Of a stretch of DNA of 64,000 nucleotides, positions 1 to 12,289 are shown piece by piece. The position numbers were made by a program, and so were the translations under genes. How positions within the stretch are numbered: position 1 is the first letter of the stretch; each line of letters starts with the position of its first letter. Under the pieces are notes generated by a model. That model had not been told where the DNA came from and searched no databases. It saw nothing but the letters and a program-made list of their open reading frames with translations. This DNA is from Trissonchulus latispiculum (lineage: Eukaryota; Nematoda; Enoplea; Enoplida; Ironidae): the NCBI GenBank assembly GCA_030248195.1, contig JASAND010006412.1, positions 1-64,000 on the forward strand, written 5' to 3'.

Positions 1-556
1 TCTAATACTTCGTTCAGTTACGTATTGCTCATGGAGGGCTCGACGCAGCCCCCCACCATCGATGGGGGGGGGCATATTTTTTGACAAATTTTTAGGTTTT
101 TTACGTAAAAAATGCTAAAAATCGCTAAAAAATAACTAATTTTGGGTGTTTTTTAAGCTAAAATAGTGGAAATTTAGGTAAAAATCCAAATTTTGGCTAA
201 AAATGGTAAAAAATGGCAATTTTTGGGGTTATGGGGGGAGGTCGGAATTTATGGGGGGGGGGGCTCCTCGAATGGGGGGGGAGTTCGCCGAATGAGTAAG
301 CCAGACGTTGTTGAGGTCACTTTTGGGTACCTTCACTTAAAGGTCTGCCCTCAACGCATGGAGAGGACCTAGGAGCTCAAACTCACTGGCCGTAATGTCG
401 ATATGTGTTGCTATCACCACGCAAAAAATTGGATCTCTGCGATTTTCCTGTGAGTCAGGGTTGGGTGATTGTTTTGTTAAAATTTCGGGTGATTTTTTTG
501 TTAACCTTGTTATACTCAGGATTGCTTAGGAGGCAGGCTAGGGGCAATAGGTGGGT
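1..556. other. Repeat-derived noncoding DNA with G-runs
   Basis: No gene is seen. Runs of eight to ten G occur near 65, 255 and 275, and the AT-rich filler between them (AAAATGGTAAAAAATGGC-like) resembles the G-rich elements near 15.2, 30.8 and 39.2 kb. The boundaries are not defined. Confidence 0.4.
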
Positions 557-1644
557 AAGCACGGCGGGGAAAACCTCAAATTTTCGAATTTTGGCTGTAA
601 CTTTTTATTAAGCGACAAATTGAAAATCTAACGATAACTACCATGAGGTATTGCGAAGAGCTTCAAAATGAGCCATAAAACGTCTCTCTAGCACTTACGG
701 TTGGTGACAAATTTTCGACCAAACCGATGGGAAAAAACCCAATGCGGGGGAAAAGCCATGGGCGGGAAAAAAACCCAGCCGAATTTTTTGCTGCTAGCCT
801 GCCAGAATGGTTTTGACTATATATACCATTCGAAAGAGCGGGTCATTTTTAGTACATCTGAGTCATAAAATATCAATATTTTGCAAAAAATCACGTCAAA
901 TTGACATTTCAAAATTTCGTATGTTTAATACGTAAACATAGGCAAATTTTGGAAATTTTTGAAATTTGCTTAATTTCTGCAGTTTAAGCATCCTATCGCA
1001 TAAAAACGTGTTTTTATTGCATTTAAAGCCAAATCCAACCTGTTTTAGTGAAAAATTAGCGGTTTTTGGCGGAATTTGAAAATTTGGCTTGAAATGGCAC
1101 CATCTCAGATTTTGGCCACTTGGACCTCACATAGAAGGTCGAACCTAGGTAAAATCTATACCAAATTAATCAGGAGGCCCTACTGAGCTAAGAAATGCAT
1201 GATTTTTCCTTTGCTGCTAATGGTTAGAAAAAATTTCATTTTGAAATTTGGGTTTTTTCTCGCACATGGGTTTTTTCCGCCGAGTCTAGGTCACCCCCAG
1301 GTCGCACCACAGGTACTAGAGCCAAATTGCATACACCATCGTGAAGTTCGAGACATATCCTCTGTAAAACTGTAATCCGTTTTGGGCTGTCTTTCCGTAG
1401 CAGTTCAGTAGTTCCGGGTGACCCCCCAAAGTTGACCCTGCCTGGCCCCCATGTTGGGACCAAAATTTTCAAAGTCCCAAAAAATTTGCTGAGAGGCAGC
1501 GGGAGCTACAATAATACACCGTCTAGCGTAATTTTGGACGCTCTTTAAGATGTGCTATTAAAATCCTATCTAGCTCATATGGGCGACTAACACTGGCGAT
1601 GGGGTTTTCCCGCATATCGGATTGGGTTTTTTCCCGCCGCGCTA
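557..1644. repeat. TA-target MITE, family 1, copy 1
   Basis: This stretch is a direct repeat of 19,853-20,768 at high similarity over about 920 bp. Its right end carries GGGTTTTTTCCCGCCGCGCTA followed by TA. The intact left end of the other copy is TATAGCGCGGCGGGAAAAAC, so the family has terminal inverted repeats and a TA target. No transposase is present, so it is non-autonomous. The left end of this copy has degraded (GCACGGCGGGGAAAACC). Confidence 0.6.
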
Positions 1645-1831
1645 TAGACATATATATGTGTCGGACCAAACCCTATGCAAATGCACCCTAATTGGGCTAT
1701 CCTACATCATCTTGCAAAAGTTTGGAGCAAAAAACTGTCGACTGATCTTTTTTTTGGAACCTGACTATAGATGTGTTTTGCTGAATAAACTGATTTGTTT
1801 GTTTGTAAAAATGGTAAAATTCAGCAATGTA

Positions 1832-3111
1832 TAGCAAGGTTCACAAAAAAAGGACAAAAATCAGTTTTTTGTTGAAAACTTTCAAGTTTCAGCCCCGATT
1901 GGAATATTGTTTGTGCATGCATGTGCGCCGGGACTCGCTTTATATATATTCACACAAAAAATCGCGGCCCTCCGCCTACGGATGAAAAAATAATAGCAAA
2001 ATTTCGTGTCCTTTTTTGTGAACGAATTCACAAAAAAAGGACAAAAGTTCACAAAATAAAGGACAGTCCAAATTTTCTAATTACTGCTACTATGTGCACA
2101 AATAAACTGTAAAAACAATCAGTAAACTTGTTTTACATCATTTTAACTACATTTGAGGCACAGTTTTTCAGTGTACCCTTCAGGAAGACCAAAACTCGTC
2201 AGATCATCAGGTCCCAATCATCCGACCGTAATGGCACACTTAGATCTCAAAATTCAGCCATAAGAACTCAAAAACAGTTGGTAAATATTAATTACACGCT
2301 GTAACAAACTGCTAACGTCAACTTTAAAGACGTCTTTGATATCATAATTGGTTCTAGTAGGGTAAGGTAAGGTTTGACCAGGGTCACGTGACCATGGGTC
2401 ACATGGGGTAATAGTGCCGAGTACAAGCTTTCACTACCAAAATGGTTGGAAATTATTTATAATAACGCGTAAACACGGTTAAACGTTGTTTTTTCTTACG
2501 AAATGCAATTTTTAGTCCACCAGCACCCGTTTAAGTCACCACTTGGACCCACCGATGACCATACTACTTTTTAGATGATTCTACGCGCCAGTAGCAAAGT
2601 TAGGAGCAGTAATTTGCGGTTTAAATACGTTTTCTAGTGCGCTAGAATCTAAACAGCTAATAAACATTAGCTAAGTGCTTCCTGGGATCTGATCTGCCGA
2701 TTAAAAATTTGTCCTTTTATTTGTGAACTTGTTCACAAAAAACAGGACATTAGGCCCAAGCCAAGCCAGAGGTTCCAGGAAAAGGAAAACTGTGCGGATG
2801 GAAAGGCAAAAGGGTGGGCATGTCTGATGCACAGTTTGGGATTATTGGGATTTGCCATGGTAGAGTAGCAACCAAAACACTAACTTTGGCTCAAAACGTT
2901 TTTTAGTCCAATTTTGGGTATATACTTTCACTTAACTAAGTATTCTGTAAGAACGGGTTTAGCCCAAAACTTGCTACTAACGTATATTAAGCTAGGGATA
3001 TGTGACTATTAATAGGCAAAAGTTTGAATCCTTAAGTTACAGTTTCACAGGAAAAACTGATGTCCCGTTTTTTGTGAATTTTTAGCTTGTCCTTTTTTGT
3101 GAACCTGGCTA
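1832..3111. mobile_element. TA-flanked inverted-repeat element (1.28 kb)
   Basis: The left end reads TA then TAGCAAGGTTCACAAAAAAA; the right end is TTTTTTGTGAACCTGGCTA then TA. These are inverted repeats of about 27 bp with a TA duplication, as in Tc1/mariner-like MITEs. The internal sequence contains more copies of a TTCACAAAAAAAGGACA motif in both orientations (about 2,030, 2,728 and 3,075). There is no coding region. Confidence 0.65.
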
Positions 3112-3528
3112 TATATATACGTATATCTTTCAGAAGGACAAATTTTCAAACGTGTTGTGGTCTGCCTTCACCGGAATGTTTTTACTCAAGGTTTGTCTTA
3201 ACACTACATCTGCGTAGTTTGTACTAAAAGCTGCCTTTGCCGGTTAATATTTAACATGCAAAACGTTTGGCAATTTTTAGAAACTCCCCTTCCCCATAAT
3301 ATATTGTCCCCCGACGGCCAAGAAGACTCCCCTAGAATAAGTCCAGCTACTTAAATAAATAAATCAGGGCAAGATGAGATAGGCTCACCGTCACTGAAAG
3401 GATGCGTCTTACTACAACCAATTGGTGCTTGAGAGACTGGATTAATTTCAGGCGGTAAGCAAATGAACCTAAACAAGCAAACCGTAATGACAATTTATTA
3501 CAAATATACATAACGTACGTGCGTACAT

Positions 3529-3567
<39 letters not shown>
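3112..3567. other. Noncoding, ends in (TA)n
   Basis: No gene is seen. A TA microsatellite (about 3,535-3,568) abuts the left arm of the foldback structure that begins at 3,568. Confidence 0.5.
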
Positions 3568-3570
<3 letters not shown>

Positions 3571-3756
3571 AGTAGGAAAAATGCTCCTTGCAGTCGCATG
3601 TAAAATGCAATATGAGCTATGATGGTCAACATTTAAATACGTATGTCAAGGACAAGATTTAAAACGTCTAATATGAGCCAGCATCTAAACCGGTAAAGGA
3701 CAAGCTGTAACTGGCTAATATGAGCCGCCACGTTTATCTTGGGCTCATATTGACGC
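3568..3756. repeat. Left arm of 5.4-kb foldback (inverted to 8,810-8,994)
   Basis: This is the reverse complement of 8,810-8,994, with small differences. The outer end is ACAAGTAGGAAAAATGCTCC. Inside, the motif TAATATGAGC recurs with roughly even spacing. A second foldback at 11,041-11,821 has arms of the same length and the same plan. Confidence 0.8.
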
Positions 3757-4227
3757 TCGCTGCCGTGGTTTCAACGGCTTGACATCACGACGACCTCTTA
3801 CCATCTTGCCTACAGACTCTTTACTTTTATTCCCAATCCCAAGTCTGAAAAAATCCTCACCGTCTTGCGTAATGTCATTAGCTTCATATAATGTTTGGTT
3901 ATAGGTATCCTGTCTGAATCTAATTTCACTAGCTCAAACACCGTATTTAAGGTATATATGTGAACACTTTAAGCAGCTAAAGTTCTCCCCTTTAAAGTTG
4001 AATTAAGTGGCATATACATTTGGTATATATATACCAGTTTTCTAAATCATAGACACACACTGCAAACTAGATACAAATGCATAAAGCTCCAGTAAACCGG
4101 TATTCTTCAAGTCTTCAGTACCGGCTTACTGTACACAGCACTTATACAATAAAATACACAGCTGATGTGTAAAACTTTGATGTGTGCTTACCCACTTGAC
4201 TTTACTTACTTTACTTGACTTTACGTA

Positions 4228-4714
4228 ACGGAGCTTTTACAACAGCGAGAGAAAAAGAATAATCTGGTCATTGTGGGATGGCCGGAAAATGCAGAATCTG
4301 ATGTTGCCCAAAACAAGGCTGACCTTAGCATGATTAAGGCCGGGTGTCCTTAATCAACTTGAAATTCCCGAGTCCTCGGTAGAAACAAATTTTCGTGACG
4401 GCCGTAAATCAGAAAAGCGACCTTGGATTATTAAGTTGTGTTTTAAGGAACGTCATGCTGGTGAGCGCAGGGCCTTTCTATCCCAAGCCACACCTATTCT
4501 TCAGAAGGATTCCACTGTTGCCAAGGCCCGATTTAAGCCTTTTGTACGGGAAGACATGACATTCAAGCAGCGCCAAGCCGACCGTGAATTAGTCGATGAA
4601 CTCCTGCGTCGCAGAGAAGGTGGTGAGAAGGAGTTGATCATACGCCAAGGCAAAATAGTCCGTAAACCCCAAGCCCGCCCTACAAACCCGGACAATCAGG
4701 GAAATGCCAATTAG
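4228..4714 (+). pseudogene. LINE ORF1p fragment
   Basis: The C-terminal half of a LINE ORF1 protein is readable in two frames. The first part (about 4,228-4,350) encodes a segment with LVIVGWPE, typical of the RRM-like ORF1p region. After a one-base shift near 4,345 the reading continues to a stop at 4,712-4,714 as a basic, Arg/Lys-rich tail with paired RRR and KK clusters. The stop lies just ahead of the ORF2 endonuclease start region, as expected for a two-ORF LINE. The N-terminal coiled-coil part is missing because of 5' truncation. Confidence 0.65.
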
Positions 4715-4734
4715 CCAGACAGTACTCTCCGGAG

Positions 4735-7700
4735 AGTTTAGTGAGATTAATTCTGTTCAATGCACGTAGTATTGTAACTAAGCTAATATAGAGGTCGGGG
4801 AAAAAAAACCAACCCGCAAGTGGTGGGGAAAAAAAACCAACCCCCCGTTTGGGCGATGGGGATGAGCTAGCGGGCTCAAATTTTGCATGCAAGTTGGTAG
4901 GGTCCATCCCACCTACCACACCAAATTTGAGCTAAATCGGACCACTTTTGAGCATTTTGTGACATTTTGAAAATTTTGGCATTTTTGACCCCTTAAAAAT
5001 TCAAAATTTGCCTATTTTTGAAGGCCTGTAAAAAATTTTCCATAGCAGTTAGTTTCTATGAGAACAACATGTGCTCTTTCCAAAAATGTCGGTCTCGCCT
5101 TCCTGCGACGCTTGGCAAGCTGCCAGCAGAATTTTTACAAAATGGGAAAAAAACCAAGGGGTGGGAAAAAAACCAATTTTTGCTTTTGCTGCCAAACTCC
5201 CAAAAATGGTTCTTAGTTGCTCAAAAGTCATCCACATAGCAAGTTTAATGCGTTCTTTCACGTGAACAGCTCAAAATTGCATTTGGACTTGGCAATTTTG
5301 TGCTAGCCGGTAAAAACCTCATTTCGGCGGATCGGCTGTTTGGCTCAGCTAAAGCGGCCAAAAAGTACTCTGGGGCAAAGAAATACGCGAAAAAACACTG
5401 AAACAACGTTTATTTTAATTTATTTCATCGAATTTCGAAAGATTTACTAATTTTTGCATTTTAACATAGAAACTGGCAAATTTGATGAAACCTAGCCAGT
5501 TGATGCTGCAAATTTTGATGTTTGATTTTCTCACTTATTATAAGGAATATCGCAAAAATAACTGCAGATATGAAGTCAGCGACGCCGATTTTACCTGTCG
5601 CATGCATAAAATCGCTAATATGAGTTACCGTGACCGAATACTGGGGTTGGTTTTTTTCCCACCGGTTGGTTTTTTTCCCGCCATTGGTTTTTTTTACCCC
5701 GGCCAATTAACCGTTAATTACTAATTAACGACAGGACCTAGAGAGGCGATTTATATACCAAAATGACAGTCTAGACAGGGCTTGATAAGAAAATAATTTG
5801 TAGCCGGATTGCTCCACTGGGTAGTTCTGCAGAGTCCAAAAAGTGACTACCTTGGTTTTTTTTCCCCGACCTCTATAGATTTGCAGCATTTAGTATCTGT
5901 TAATTGTAAGGCTATTTTTGCAATAACTGAGACTTGGCTACATGATGATGTGACAGATGTATGTTTTGGAACTGTAAACGAAACACATGTAATTGTGAGA
6001 GCTGACGATAATTTTCGGGAGGGCAGAGGTGGAGGAGTGCTTTTACTGATACCTAAATTTGTCGACTTCAAGGTTGTAAGAACTGTAAGTACCAGATATT
6101 TTGAATTCATCTGGCTTGACATAAGAAAGCAACATAACAAAAATAATAGTATTCGCCTTGGTATTTGCTATAGATCGCCAACTCAAAATTCTATAAACTC
6201 CACTGAAGCTCTTTGTTTAGAAATGAGACAATACTGTAACGGATCATGTGTGCTTGCTGGTGACTTTAATTATCCTAATATTAGATGGGATATTAATGAT
6301 CAGGGTATTGGAACTGCCGATCACGAATTTGTTGACACTATTTCTGACTTAGGACTAGAACAGCTAGTTTTGGAAGCAACTCATGAGCGTGGTAACATCT
6401 TGGATCTAATTCTTAGCAAAGAACCAAATTTAGTTACCAATGTGAAAACCGAGCCTCCGTTTTCTGCATCTGATCATTTGACTATTACAAGCTATATTAC
6501 AGGTCTAAATGACCACGTTAAAGCAAAAATTAAAAAGCGAAATTTTGCAAGAGCAGACTACGATGCTATAAATGGTTTCTTATTATCTGTTAATTGGCAT
6601 AATATTTTTAGCGGCTGCGTCACAGTTGACGATTTCTGGTCTAGCTTTAAAAACATACTAGACATTTGCGTTCAACAGTATGTGCCTTGGTCTGCTTTGC
6701 GTCCTGGTTATGTTGATACTAGATGGTCCTGTGTAACTCGCAAAGCATATCAAAAAGAAAAAGCGGCGTTTAGAAAATTTAAATCAAATCCTACTATCCA
6801 GAACCGTCAACGATGGCGAAGCCGGTGTAAAACTACAAGAAAATTTAGACGAAATGATGTTCTACGTCAAGAAAATGCAGTATTAAATTCCAACGATGAA
6901 AATTTCTTTTGGAAGTTTGTGCGTGCAAAGATGCAATGTAAAGATGAAATTCCGTGTCTAGAATTTGAAACTTCTGAAATGATAACAGACGATTCTGATA
7001 AGGCTGAACTTTTTAACAAATATTTTTTTTTTAAGAGGATAATGGAATCCAATTGAACATAATAGCCGAGCTCCTGCATTTATTGAGCCAGACTTTTCCG
7101 AACAAAATGTTTTTGATACAATCAGAAGACAGCGGAGCTGTTTCTCTTTCTAAAAAAAATTAGCAATTTCTATATGAACTACTTCAGAATTTCTTATATT
7201 ACTGGTAAATTACCTGTGGAATGGAAGATTTCTAAAATTGTTCCTATTTTTAAAAAAGGAAATCGTGCACAAGTTTCGAACTATAGACCAATAAGCTTGT
7301 TAAACCCTTGTGGAAAATATATGGAAATAATAGTAGGTTCTGCATTTAAAAATTTTTTAGCCGCAAATCACGTTATATCTCCAGACCAGTTTGGATTCTT
7401 ACCACATCGATCTACAGTTGCTCAACTGCTTGTTTGTCTGAATGATTGGACAAAAGCTTTAGATAAACATCAGTCAGTAGACGTCATTTATATGGACATT
7501 GCCAAGGCGTTTGATACAGTGTCTCACAACAAATTGCTGCAAAAATTAGGCTCAATTGGTGTTTCACAAACATTTATGCAATGGTTACAGGATTATCTTA
7601 GTAATCGGTATCAGTATGTTCATGTTAACGGAAAAGAATCGGCTTTACGCCTCGTCACTTCTGGAGTTCCTCAAGGTAGTGTTTTAGAACCAGTATTATT

Positions 7701-8601
7701 CCTAATTTTTATTAATGATCTAGTAAACCGAGTACATATGTGCTCAATTAAATTATTTGCTGATGACTCCAAAATGTACTTTGCGTTTTCTCCGGATGAC
7801 CGAACACATACGTTGCAACAAGAATTACACAATGTACAGCAATGGTTTGACGAAATGCAACTTATCATTTCAGTTTCTTCAAAATGTGCGGTTCTTCACA
7901 TTGGTAACAATAACCCTGGCTTAGATTACAATCTTGATAATACACAATTATCAAGCGTTACTGACATTAAAGACCTAGGTGTTATCATTTCAAGTGATTT
8001 GAAATCTCACGTTCACTGTTCCAAAATAGCTGCGTCTGGAATGCGCTTAGTGCATATGATTTGCCGTGTATTTGTTTCAAGAAATAAGAAATTTCTGATG
8101 CATCTGTTTACAACATTTATCCGACCAAAATTAGAAAATGCATCAGAAGTGTGGAATCCTTATTTCCTGAATGACATAGATATTGTTGAAAATGTTCAAA
8201 GAAAATTTACCAAAAGGTTACCAGGACTGGAAAATGTTTCTTATACTGAACGATTGATAAGACTTGGACTGAAAAGCTTGAAAGAACGTAGAATTTTCAA
8301 AGATCTAATATATACTTATAAAATTATTCACAATAACGTAAACATACCAATAGCGGAGTTTTTTGAATTTTCAACTCTGCCTACAACTAGGGGTCATCGA
8401 TTCAAACTTTTTTATACACGAGCTCGTTTGGATGTCCGGAAGCACTTTTTTAATTCTCGAGTTGTTCCGATTTGGAATTCTTTACCGGATAATGTGGTAG
8501 AAAGAAGTCCAAACTTAAAACTTTTCAAGCAAAGATTGAAAGAAGTAAATTTGAATAGTTTTCTCAGAGGCCGAGCCTTAGAGGTCAACTACCATGGCTA
8601 A
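4735..8601 (+). pseudogene. LINE ORF2: endonuclease and reverse transcriptase
   Basis: The apurinic-type endonuclease begins at about 4,735 (LFNARSIV), is interrupted by a MITE at 4,789-5,875, and resumes at 5,878 with ITETWL, a GDFNYPNIRW metal-site motif and SASDHL near the end. Reverse transcriptase follows at 7,174-8,601 with NYRPISLL, SGVPQGSVL and the catalytic FADD. Frames break at a T-run near 7,025 and at an A-run near 7,155, and about 100 bp of the normal linker seem missing between them. The tail after RT is intact to a stop at 8,601. It would have copied the element by target-primed reverse transcription; this copy cannot. Confidence 0.85.
4789..5875. mobile_element. TA-target MITE, family 2, inserted in LINE
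   Basis: The ends are inverted: TAGAGGTCGGGGAAAAAAAA on the left and its complement on the right, each with an outer TA (4,787-4,788 and 5,876-5,877). Removing the element with one TA joins the LINE endonuclease in frame, which confirms both the boundaries and the TA duplication. Several internal GGGAAAAAAACCAA motifs are present. Other copies lie at 26,875 onward and at 30,76x-32,233 (inverted). No transposase. Confidence 0.85.
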
Positions 8602-8809
8602 GCTCGGTCTTTATTGGCAACACACTGTTTCTGTTTATAATAAACATGTGCTTACTTATTCTAGTATCCTGTATTGTGCTGGCAATTAAACTAGTTAGTT
8701 AGTTAGTTAGTTAGTTACTTATTGTATCAAGACCAGACGTATGTCATGACAATTACGTGTACATGCGAATTTGAAAAGTGAAAAATAGTTAACTCAACTT
8801 AGTATCCTC

Positions 8810-8994
8810 GCGTCAATATGAGCCCAAGAGAAACGTGGCGGCTCATATTAGCCAGTTACAGCTTGTCCTTTACCGATTTAGATGCTGGCTCATATTAGAC
8901 GTTTTAAATCTTGTCCTTGACATATTTAAATGTTGACCATCATAGCTCATGTTGCATTTTACATGCGACTGCAAGGAGCATTTTTCCTACTTGT
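8810..8994. repeat. Right arm of 5.4-kb foldback
   Basis: Inverted copy of 3,568-3,756, ending CTTGT at 8,994. The LINE sits between the two arms. Whether the LINE jumped into a foldback element or was enclosed by two separate insertions cannot be told from this copy alone. Confidence 0.8.
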
Positions 8995-9039
8995 CCTTCT
9001 TCCAATTTTTGGGAGCGCTACTCTTAGGCAGAAGTAGTC

Positions 9040-10560
9040 TGCAATTTATTACTCCCAGAAGATTCTCTATTCCAAACAATGACCACTGTCTTCGGGGGTT
9101 TGACCACTGGTCAATAGGCCACCAAGACCATAGTGACCAGTGGTTACTTCTGTCGGGTCTGAAAATATGCTCATTGAAACGAGCGTAGACCATTTACTAT
9201 ATATGCCCCCAACCAAAACCCTGAAAAACACTGCTTTAGGGGGTTTAATCACTGGTCAATAGGCCACCTAGACCATAGTGACCAGTGGTCACTTCCGTCG
9301 GTTCTGAAAATATGCTCATTGAAACGAGCGTAGACAATTTACTATATATGCCCCCAACCAAAATCCCGAGAAACGCTGTTTTATGGGGTTTGACCACCGG
9401 TCAATAGGCTACCTAGGCCATAGTGACCAGTGGTCACTTCCGTCGGTTCTGAAAATATGCTCATTGAAACGAGCGTAGTCGATTTACTATATATGCCCCC
9501 AATCGAAACCCCGAAAAACGCTGTTTTATGGGGTTTGACCACTGGTCAATAGGCCACCTAGACCATGGTGACCAGTGGTCACTTCCGTCGGTTCTCAAAA
9601 CATGCTCATTGAAACGAGCGTAGACGATTTACTATATATGCCCCCAACCAAAATCCCGAGAAACGCTGTTTTATGGGGTTTGACCACCGGTCAATAGGCT
9701 ACCTAGGCCATAGTGACCAGTGGTCACTTCCGGGACTGAAAATATGCTCATTGAAACTAGCGTAGACGATTTACTATATATGCCCCCAACCAAAATCCCG
9801 AAAAACGCTGTTTTATGGGGTTTGACCACTGGTGAATAGGCCACCTAGACCATAGTGACCAGTGGTCACTTCCGTCGGGTCTGAAAATATGCTCATTGAA
9901 ACGAGCGTAGTCGATTTACTATATCTGCCCCCAACCGAAACCCCGAAAAACGCTGTTTTATGGGGTTTGACCACTGGTCAATAGGCCACCTAGACCATAG
10001 TGACCAGTGGTCACTTCCGTCGGTTCTGAAAATATGCTCATTGAAACGAGCGTAGACGATTTACTATATATGCCCCCAACCAAAATCCCGAAAAACGCTG
10101 TTTTAGGGGGTTTGACCACTGGTCAATAGGCCACCTAGGCCATAGTGACCAGTGGTCACTTCCGTCGGTTCTAAAAATATGCTCGTTGAAACGAGCGTAG
10201 TCGATTTACTATATATGCCCCCAACCAAAACCCCGAAAAACGCTGTTTTAGTGACTATTCCAAACTTTGACCCTGGGCGAGGTGCCACGGGGCCATGCTG
10301 ACCAGTGGTCACTTCGGGCGGTTTCGGCAGTATGCTCATCGTGTTCAGCGACCCCGATTTACTATATATGGGCACCACCAAATGGCCGAAAATAGCCGTT
10401 TTTACGGACTTTTCCCAACTTTGATCCGGGGCGAGGAACCACGGGCGCCATGGGGCCTGAGGGTCACATCCATCGGTTTCGGCAGTATGCTCATCGTTTT
10501 GATTTACTATATATGCGCACCACCAAATGGCCAAAAAATGCTATTTTAGACGACGTTTTG
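9040..10560. repeat. Satellite array A, 146-bp unit
   Basis: About eight tandem units of roughly 146 bp start near 9,094, 9,240, 9,386, 9,532 and so on. Each unit holds GACCACTGGTCA and TGACCAGTGGTCAC about 30 bp apart (an imperfect palindrome), then GCTCATTGAAACGAGCG and ATTTACTATATATGCCCC. The last units, after 10,250, are diverged (CACCAAATGGCCGAAAA). Short reading frames inside are not genes. Confidence 0.9.
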
Positions 10561-10978
10561 ACAATTTTCTGTGTTGGGACCAGAAGTCCAAACGTCGATT
10601 TTTCCATTTTTGACCATCTGTAAAAATCGACCCAGAGCGAAATTCGGAAATCAAACATAAACTTGATCTGGACCATAACCTAGATAATCAAAAATTAGTA
10701 TAGAAAAATTTTTCCTATGGGCCGTTTGAAAAATCGGTGTGCGCAAAAATCGCCCAATAAAAGTGGTCGATACAGAGAAAAAACCCCCCACTTTTAAACT
10801 TGTTTCAAAAAGTCGATTTTTTAGAAGTTCATTTTTTCCGGGCAAGTTTGGTATATATCATTCGAAAGCTCTTGACCTGGAGATTTCAAAAATGTAAACT
10901 TTAGCTCTCAACTCCCTACCGTTAATTAGTTATGGCTAATTAACAGTTTCCCTAATCCGCAAAGTGCCTTTATAGCTC

Positions 10979-11014
10979 ATATTATGAGGGGCGCTCCGCG
11001 CACCCTCATGATAT
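10979..11014. repeat. Short imperfect hairpin
   Basis: ATTATGAGGGGCGCTCCGCG is followed by its near complement CACCCTCATGATAT. It resembles the perfect hairpin at 14,148-14,181 in both stem core (GGGGCGC) and flanks (CATATTATG). Confidence 0.5.
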
Positions 11015-11040
11015 CTATACAAAATATATAGGAATTATAT

Positions 11041-11821
11041 ACAAGAAATAAAAATGCTCCTCTGGAGCATGAAAAAAGTAATATGGGTGATGGTGAGGTT
11101 GCAAAATCAAGAGAGGACTAGTCTTTAAAATGCTTAATATGGGGCTAGGTTCAAAAATAGAAGAGGACTAGGTTGTGAGCGAATTAATATGGGCACAGCT
11201 TCGCCGAACAACCCATATTCGCGGTTTATAAATGTATGTCAGTATGCATATCCATCCATGCTACGTTTAGTTTATAGTTAGTCAAACTTTTTCTTCGAGA
11301 AAAGTTTTATACTAACCAGTGTGTTTTATTCATTTATACGGAAAATTTATATTTCAAGAATAATCTTAGGACTCCGATCTTGTATTTCCTCCCTGCTTGA
11401 ACCAATAGCTTTAGCCTCATGTCCTTAGATATCTTCTCGTTGCTTGCCGCAGTTCAACCCGACCAAATGATGATAATTTACGCACATATGTATTCCTAGC
11501 TACGTAGTCTAACAGAGTACGTATATGCAAACAACTGTATTCAATGAGTACGTACGTATTCAACTTCTTAAATTTCTTATTACTGACTGAAATTGATAGC
11601 TCTGTATGGGACAAAAGCTAAGACGAAGCGTGAAATCCCGCGAATATGGGTTGTTCGGCGAAGCTGTGCCCATATTAATTCGCTCACAACCTAGTCCTCT
11701 TCTATTTTTGAACCTAGCCCCATATTAAGCATTTTAAAGACTAGTCCTCTCTTGATTTTGCAACCTCACCATCACCCATATTACTTTTTTCATGCTCCAG
11801 AGGAGCATTTTTATTTCTTGT
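11041..11821. mobile_element. Foldback element with 184-bp inverted arms
   Basis: The arms 11,041-11,224 and 11,638-11,821 are near-perfect inverted repeats. The ends are ACAAGAAATAAAAATGCTCC and its complement. Each arm has about four spaced copies of TAATATGGG. The centre (413 bp) has no gene. Structure and terminal bases match the 3,568-8,994 foldback, so they are one family. Confidence 0.8.
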
Positions 11822-11937
11822 CCTTCTGTCATTTTAAAGGATCCCTTTCCAGCAATGCGGTAATGGCTACAAGGAGCTTGAACAGTGCCGTAGGTAGAGC
11901 AGAAAACTGATTATATATATAAATATATAGTACCACT

Positions 11938-12197
11938 CAGGCGCGTAGCCAGGGGGGGGGGGGCGAGGGGGGCATGCCCCCCCCGAAATCGGAGGCGAAA
12001 GAGAAAATTTTATCACCAAATAGGAATTCTGATAAATGTTTCCAAAAAATATTCACCTGCGGCGCAAATTTTCCACGATAATACCTCAAAATACCAGCTT
12101 GGACTTGAGACCGGCCTCCACAGGTTCCGTTTCAGCACTAATTTCTGAAAAATTTTGGCTTGCCCCCCTCCGAAATTTTTTTCTGGCTACGCTAGTG
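11938..12197. mobile_element. hAT-like MITE, 8-bp duplication GTACCACT
   Basis: The ends are CAGGCGCGTAGCCAG and CTGGCTACGCTAGTG, flanked on both sides by GTACCACT (11,930-11,937 and 12,198-12,205). The 8-bp duplication and CA...TG ends are typical of hAT elements. It is related by its ends to the larger element at 27,134-29,985. Confidence 0.85.
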
Positions 12198-12289
12198 GTA
12201 CCACTGAATTCTCACCTCCGCCCCAAGCTTCGGCCGCTGCAACCTGTGTTTGTGGGTAGTATAAGGATAAAACTTTTTCGCCTCCCCAA

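Larger units (their letters stand above)
4228..8716 (+). mobile_element. CR1/L2-type LINE, decayed, split by a MITE
   Basis: Remains of both LINE open reading frames lie in order on the plus strand: the C-terminal part of ORF1p (to 4,714), then the endonuclease and reverse transcriptase of ORF2 (4,735-8,601). The 3' end is a (TTAG)n run at about 8,693-8,716, as is usual for CR1/L2-like elements. The copy is 5'-truncated near 4.2 kb, carries a 1,087-bp MITE at 4,789-5,875, and has frameshifts and an internal deletion between endonuclease and RT. It is surely immobile. The clade is judged from domain style only. Confidence 0.85.

Noticed and set aside
5809..5875. Upstream start for the LINE endonuclease reading
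   Set aside because: This part is the right end of the inserted MITE; the true upstream LINE sequence is at 4,735-4,788.
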